The translations under genes and the position numbers were made by a program. Shown piece by piece: positions 4,329 to 5,204 of a stretch of 5,204 nucleotides of DNA. The DNA is from Ilumatobacteraceae bacterium. Lineage in GTDB: Bacteria; Actinomycetota; Acidimicrobiia; Acidimicrobiales; Ilumatobacteraceae. Below the pieces are notes generated by a model. The model did no database searches and was not told where the DNA came from. It worked only from the letters and a program-made list of their open reading frames with translations. Location: positions 1,503 to 6,706 of the forward strand of contig JANQZQ010000041.1 of assembly GCA_030728545.1 (NCBI GenBank). Reading direction: 5' to 3'. Positions within the stretch are counted from its first letter, which is position 1, and each line of letters begins with the position of its first letter.

Positions 4329-5204
4329 CTATCTGGGCGGCAGGCGACCACCAAACTGCTGCTTAATCATCTTCTGCATTTCGCCAAACTGCTTGACCAA
4401 ACGGTTCACATCCTGCACCTGGGTGCCGCTGCCCTTGGCAATGCGTGACCGCCGACTGCCGTTGATGATCTGGGGGTTTTCGCGCTCGCCAGGCGTCATC
4501 GACCGAATGATGGCCTCGGTGCGCTTCACCTGGTCGTCGCTGATTTCAGCCCCTTTGAGTTGGGCCGCAGCACCTGGGATCATGCCGAGCACGTTCTGCA
4601 GTGGGCCCATTTTTTTGAGTTGTTGCAGTTGGTCGAGAAAATCGTCGAGGGTGAACTTGCCGCCGACGAGTTTCTTGGCGGTCTTTTCGGCTTCTTCTTT
4701 TTCGAACACTTCTTCGGCTTGTTCGATGAGCGTGAGCATGTCGCCCATGCCCAAAATGCGGCTGGCCATGCGGTCGGGGTGAAACTGCTCGAACGCATCG
4801 AGCTTCTCCCCCGTTGCGGCGAACGCAATCGGCTTGCCGATGACTTCTTTTACCGACAAGGCCGCACCACCGCGCGCATCGCCGTCGAGTTTGGAAAGAA
4901 TTACTCCGTCGATAGCCAGCGTGTTGTTGAACGCTTCGGCCACCGCGACGGCGTCTTGGCCGGTCATGGCATCGACCACCAAAAACGTGTAGCGCGGCGA
5001 AACCGCTTGGCTAATGTCGCGCACCTGTTGCATCATCTCGGTGTCGATGGCCAAGCGACCAGCGGTGTCGACGATGAGCACATTGCGACCAAGCCGTTGT
5101 GCTTCTTGCAAACCGAGGCGCGCGGTTTGCACTGGGTCGCCTGGCGCGCTGAAGACGGGCACACCAATTTGGGCACCCAGCACACGCAACTGCTCGACTG
5201 CAGC
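4329..5204 (-). CDS. ffh: Signal recognition particle protein Ffh, C-terminal 291 residues
   Basis: The gene enters from the right edge, so the N domain and the P-loop part of the G domain are missing. Visible parts, numbered within the fragment: VEQLRVLGAQIGVPVFS, the G3 motif DTAGR (46-50), VVDAMTGQDAV (76-86), the G4 region SKLDGDARGGAALS (104-117; usually TKLD), G5-region FAATGEKLDAFEQFHPDRM, then the M domain with GKFTLDDFLDQLQQLKKMGPL and the SRP-RNA-binding SRRSRIAKGSG (250-260). The C-terminus QQFGGRLPPR is short, without a long Met-rich tail. Ffh is the GTPase that binds SRP RNA and signal sequences and delivers translating ribosomes to FtsY at the membrane. It is the first gene of the cluster seen here. 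Confidence 0.98.
   Translation of the reverse strand, partial: AAVEQLRVLGAQIGVPVFSAPGDPVQTARLGLQEAQRLGRNVLIVDTAGRLAIDTEMMQQVRDISQAVSPRYTFLVVDAMTGQDAVAVAEAFNNTLAIDGVILSKLDGDARGGAALSVKEVIGKPIAFAATGEKLDAFEQFHPDRMASRILGMGDMLTLIEQAEEVFEKEEAEKTAKKLVGGKFTLDDFLDQLQQLKKMGPLQNVLGMIPGAAAQLKGAEISDDQVKRTEAIIRSMTPGERENPQIINGSRRSRIAKGSGTQVQDVNRLVKQFGEMQKMIKQQFGGRLPPR

Overview
The window looks like a chromosomal housekeeping segment from a mid-to-high-GC actinobacterium, most likely of the Acidimicrobiia type. Three things point there: a DUF2469 gene directly upstream of a YraN-family gene; a small CPGC...HWHxxCW zinc-ribbon protein of the kind often labelled 'ATP/GTP-binding protein' in actinobacteria; and the order ffh - rpsP - KH protein - trmD - rplS - DUF2469 - yraN on one strand, which is the actinobacterial SRP/ribosome cluster in shortened form. 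The genus cannot be fixed from the sequence alone.

Layout, left to right. (1) Positions 1-139, plus strand: the C-terminal tail of a TIM-barrel enzyme, very probably ribulose-phosphate 3-epimerase. (2) Positions 117-1537, minus strand: a two-gene unit of a crotonase-fold protein (761-1537) followed by an unrecognised protein with a C-terminal membrane anchor (117-743). The last 23 bp of the anchor protein's gene overlap the convergent end of the epimerase. (3) Positions 1538-1557: a 20-bp divergent start region with overlapping -10-like hexamers, one per strand, each six bases from an ATG. (4) Positions 1558-1886, plus strand: a 36-residue single-helix membrane protein whose stop overlaps (GTGA) the start of a 73-residue zinc-ribbon protein. 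(5) Positions 1891-5204, minus strand, in transcription order: ffh (C-terminal 291 residues), rpsP, khpA-like KH gene, trmD, rplS, DUF2469 gene, yraN.

The long minus-strand cluster joins protein targeting (Ffh binds SRP RNA and ribosomes translating membrane proteins), ribosomal proteins S16 and L19, tRNA m1G37 methylation (TrmD) and a KH RNA-binding protein. It is tightly packed: a 5-bp gap, a 14-bp gap, an ATGA overlap and possibly a 103-bp overlap. The genes rimM (usually between the KH gene and trmD) and lepB and rnhB (usually between rplS and the DUF2469 gene) are absent from their common positions.

I see no mobile element, CRISPR array, tRNA, rRNA or defence system, and no wholly new system. 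The points most worth a second look are the symmetric, apparently leaderless divergent promoter, the membrane protein whose reading frame extends upstream into a hydrophobic segment with no standard start codon, the crotonase lacking both hydratase glutamates, and the pentapeptide repeat in the N-terminal extension of YraN.
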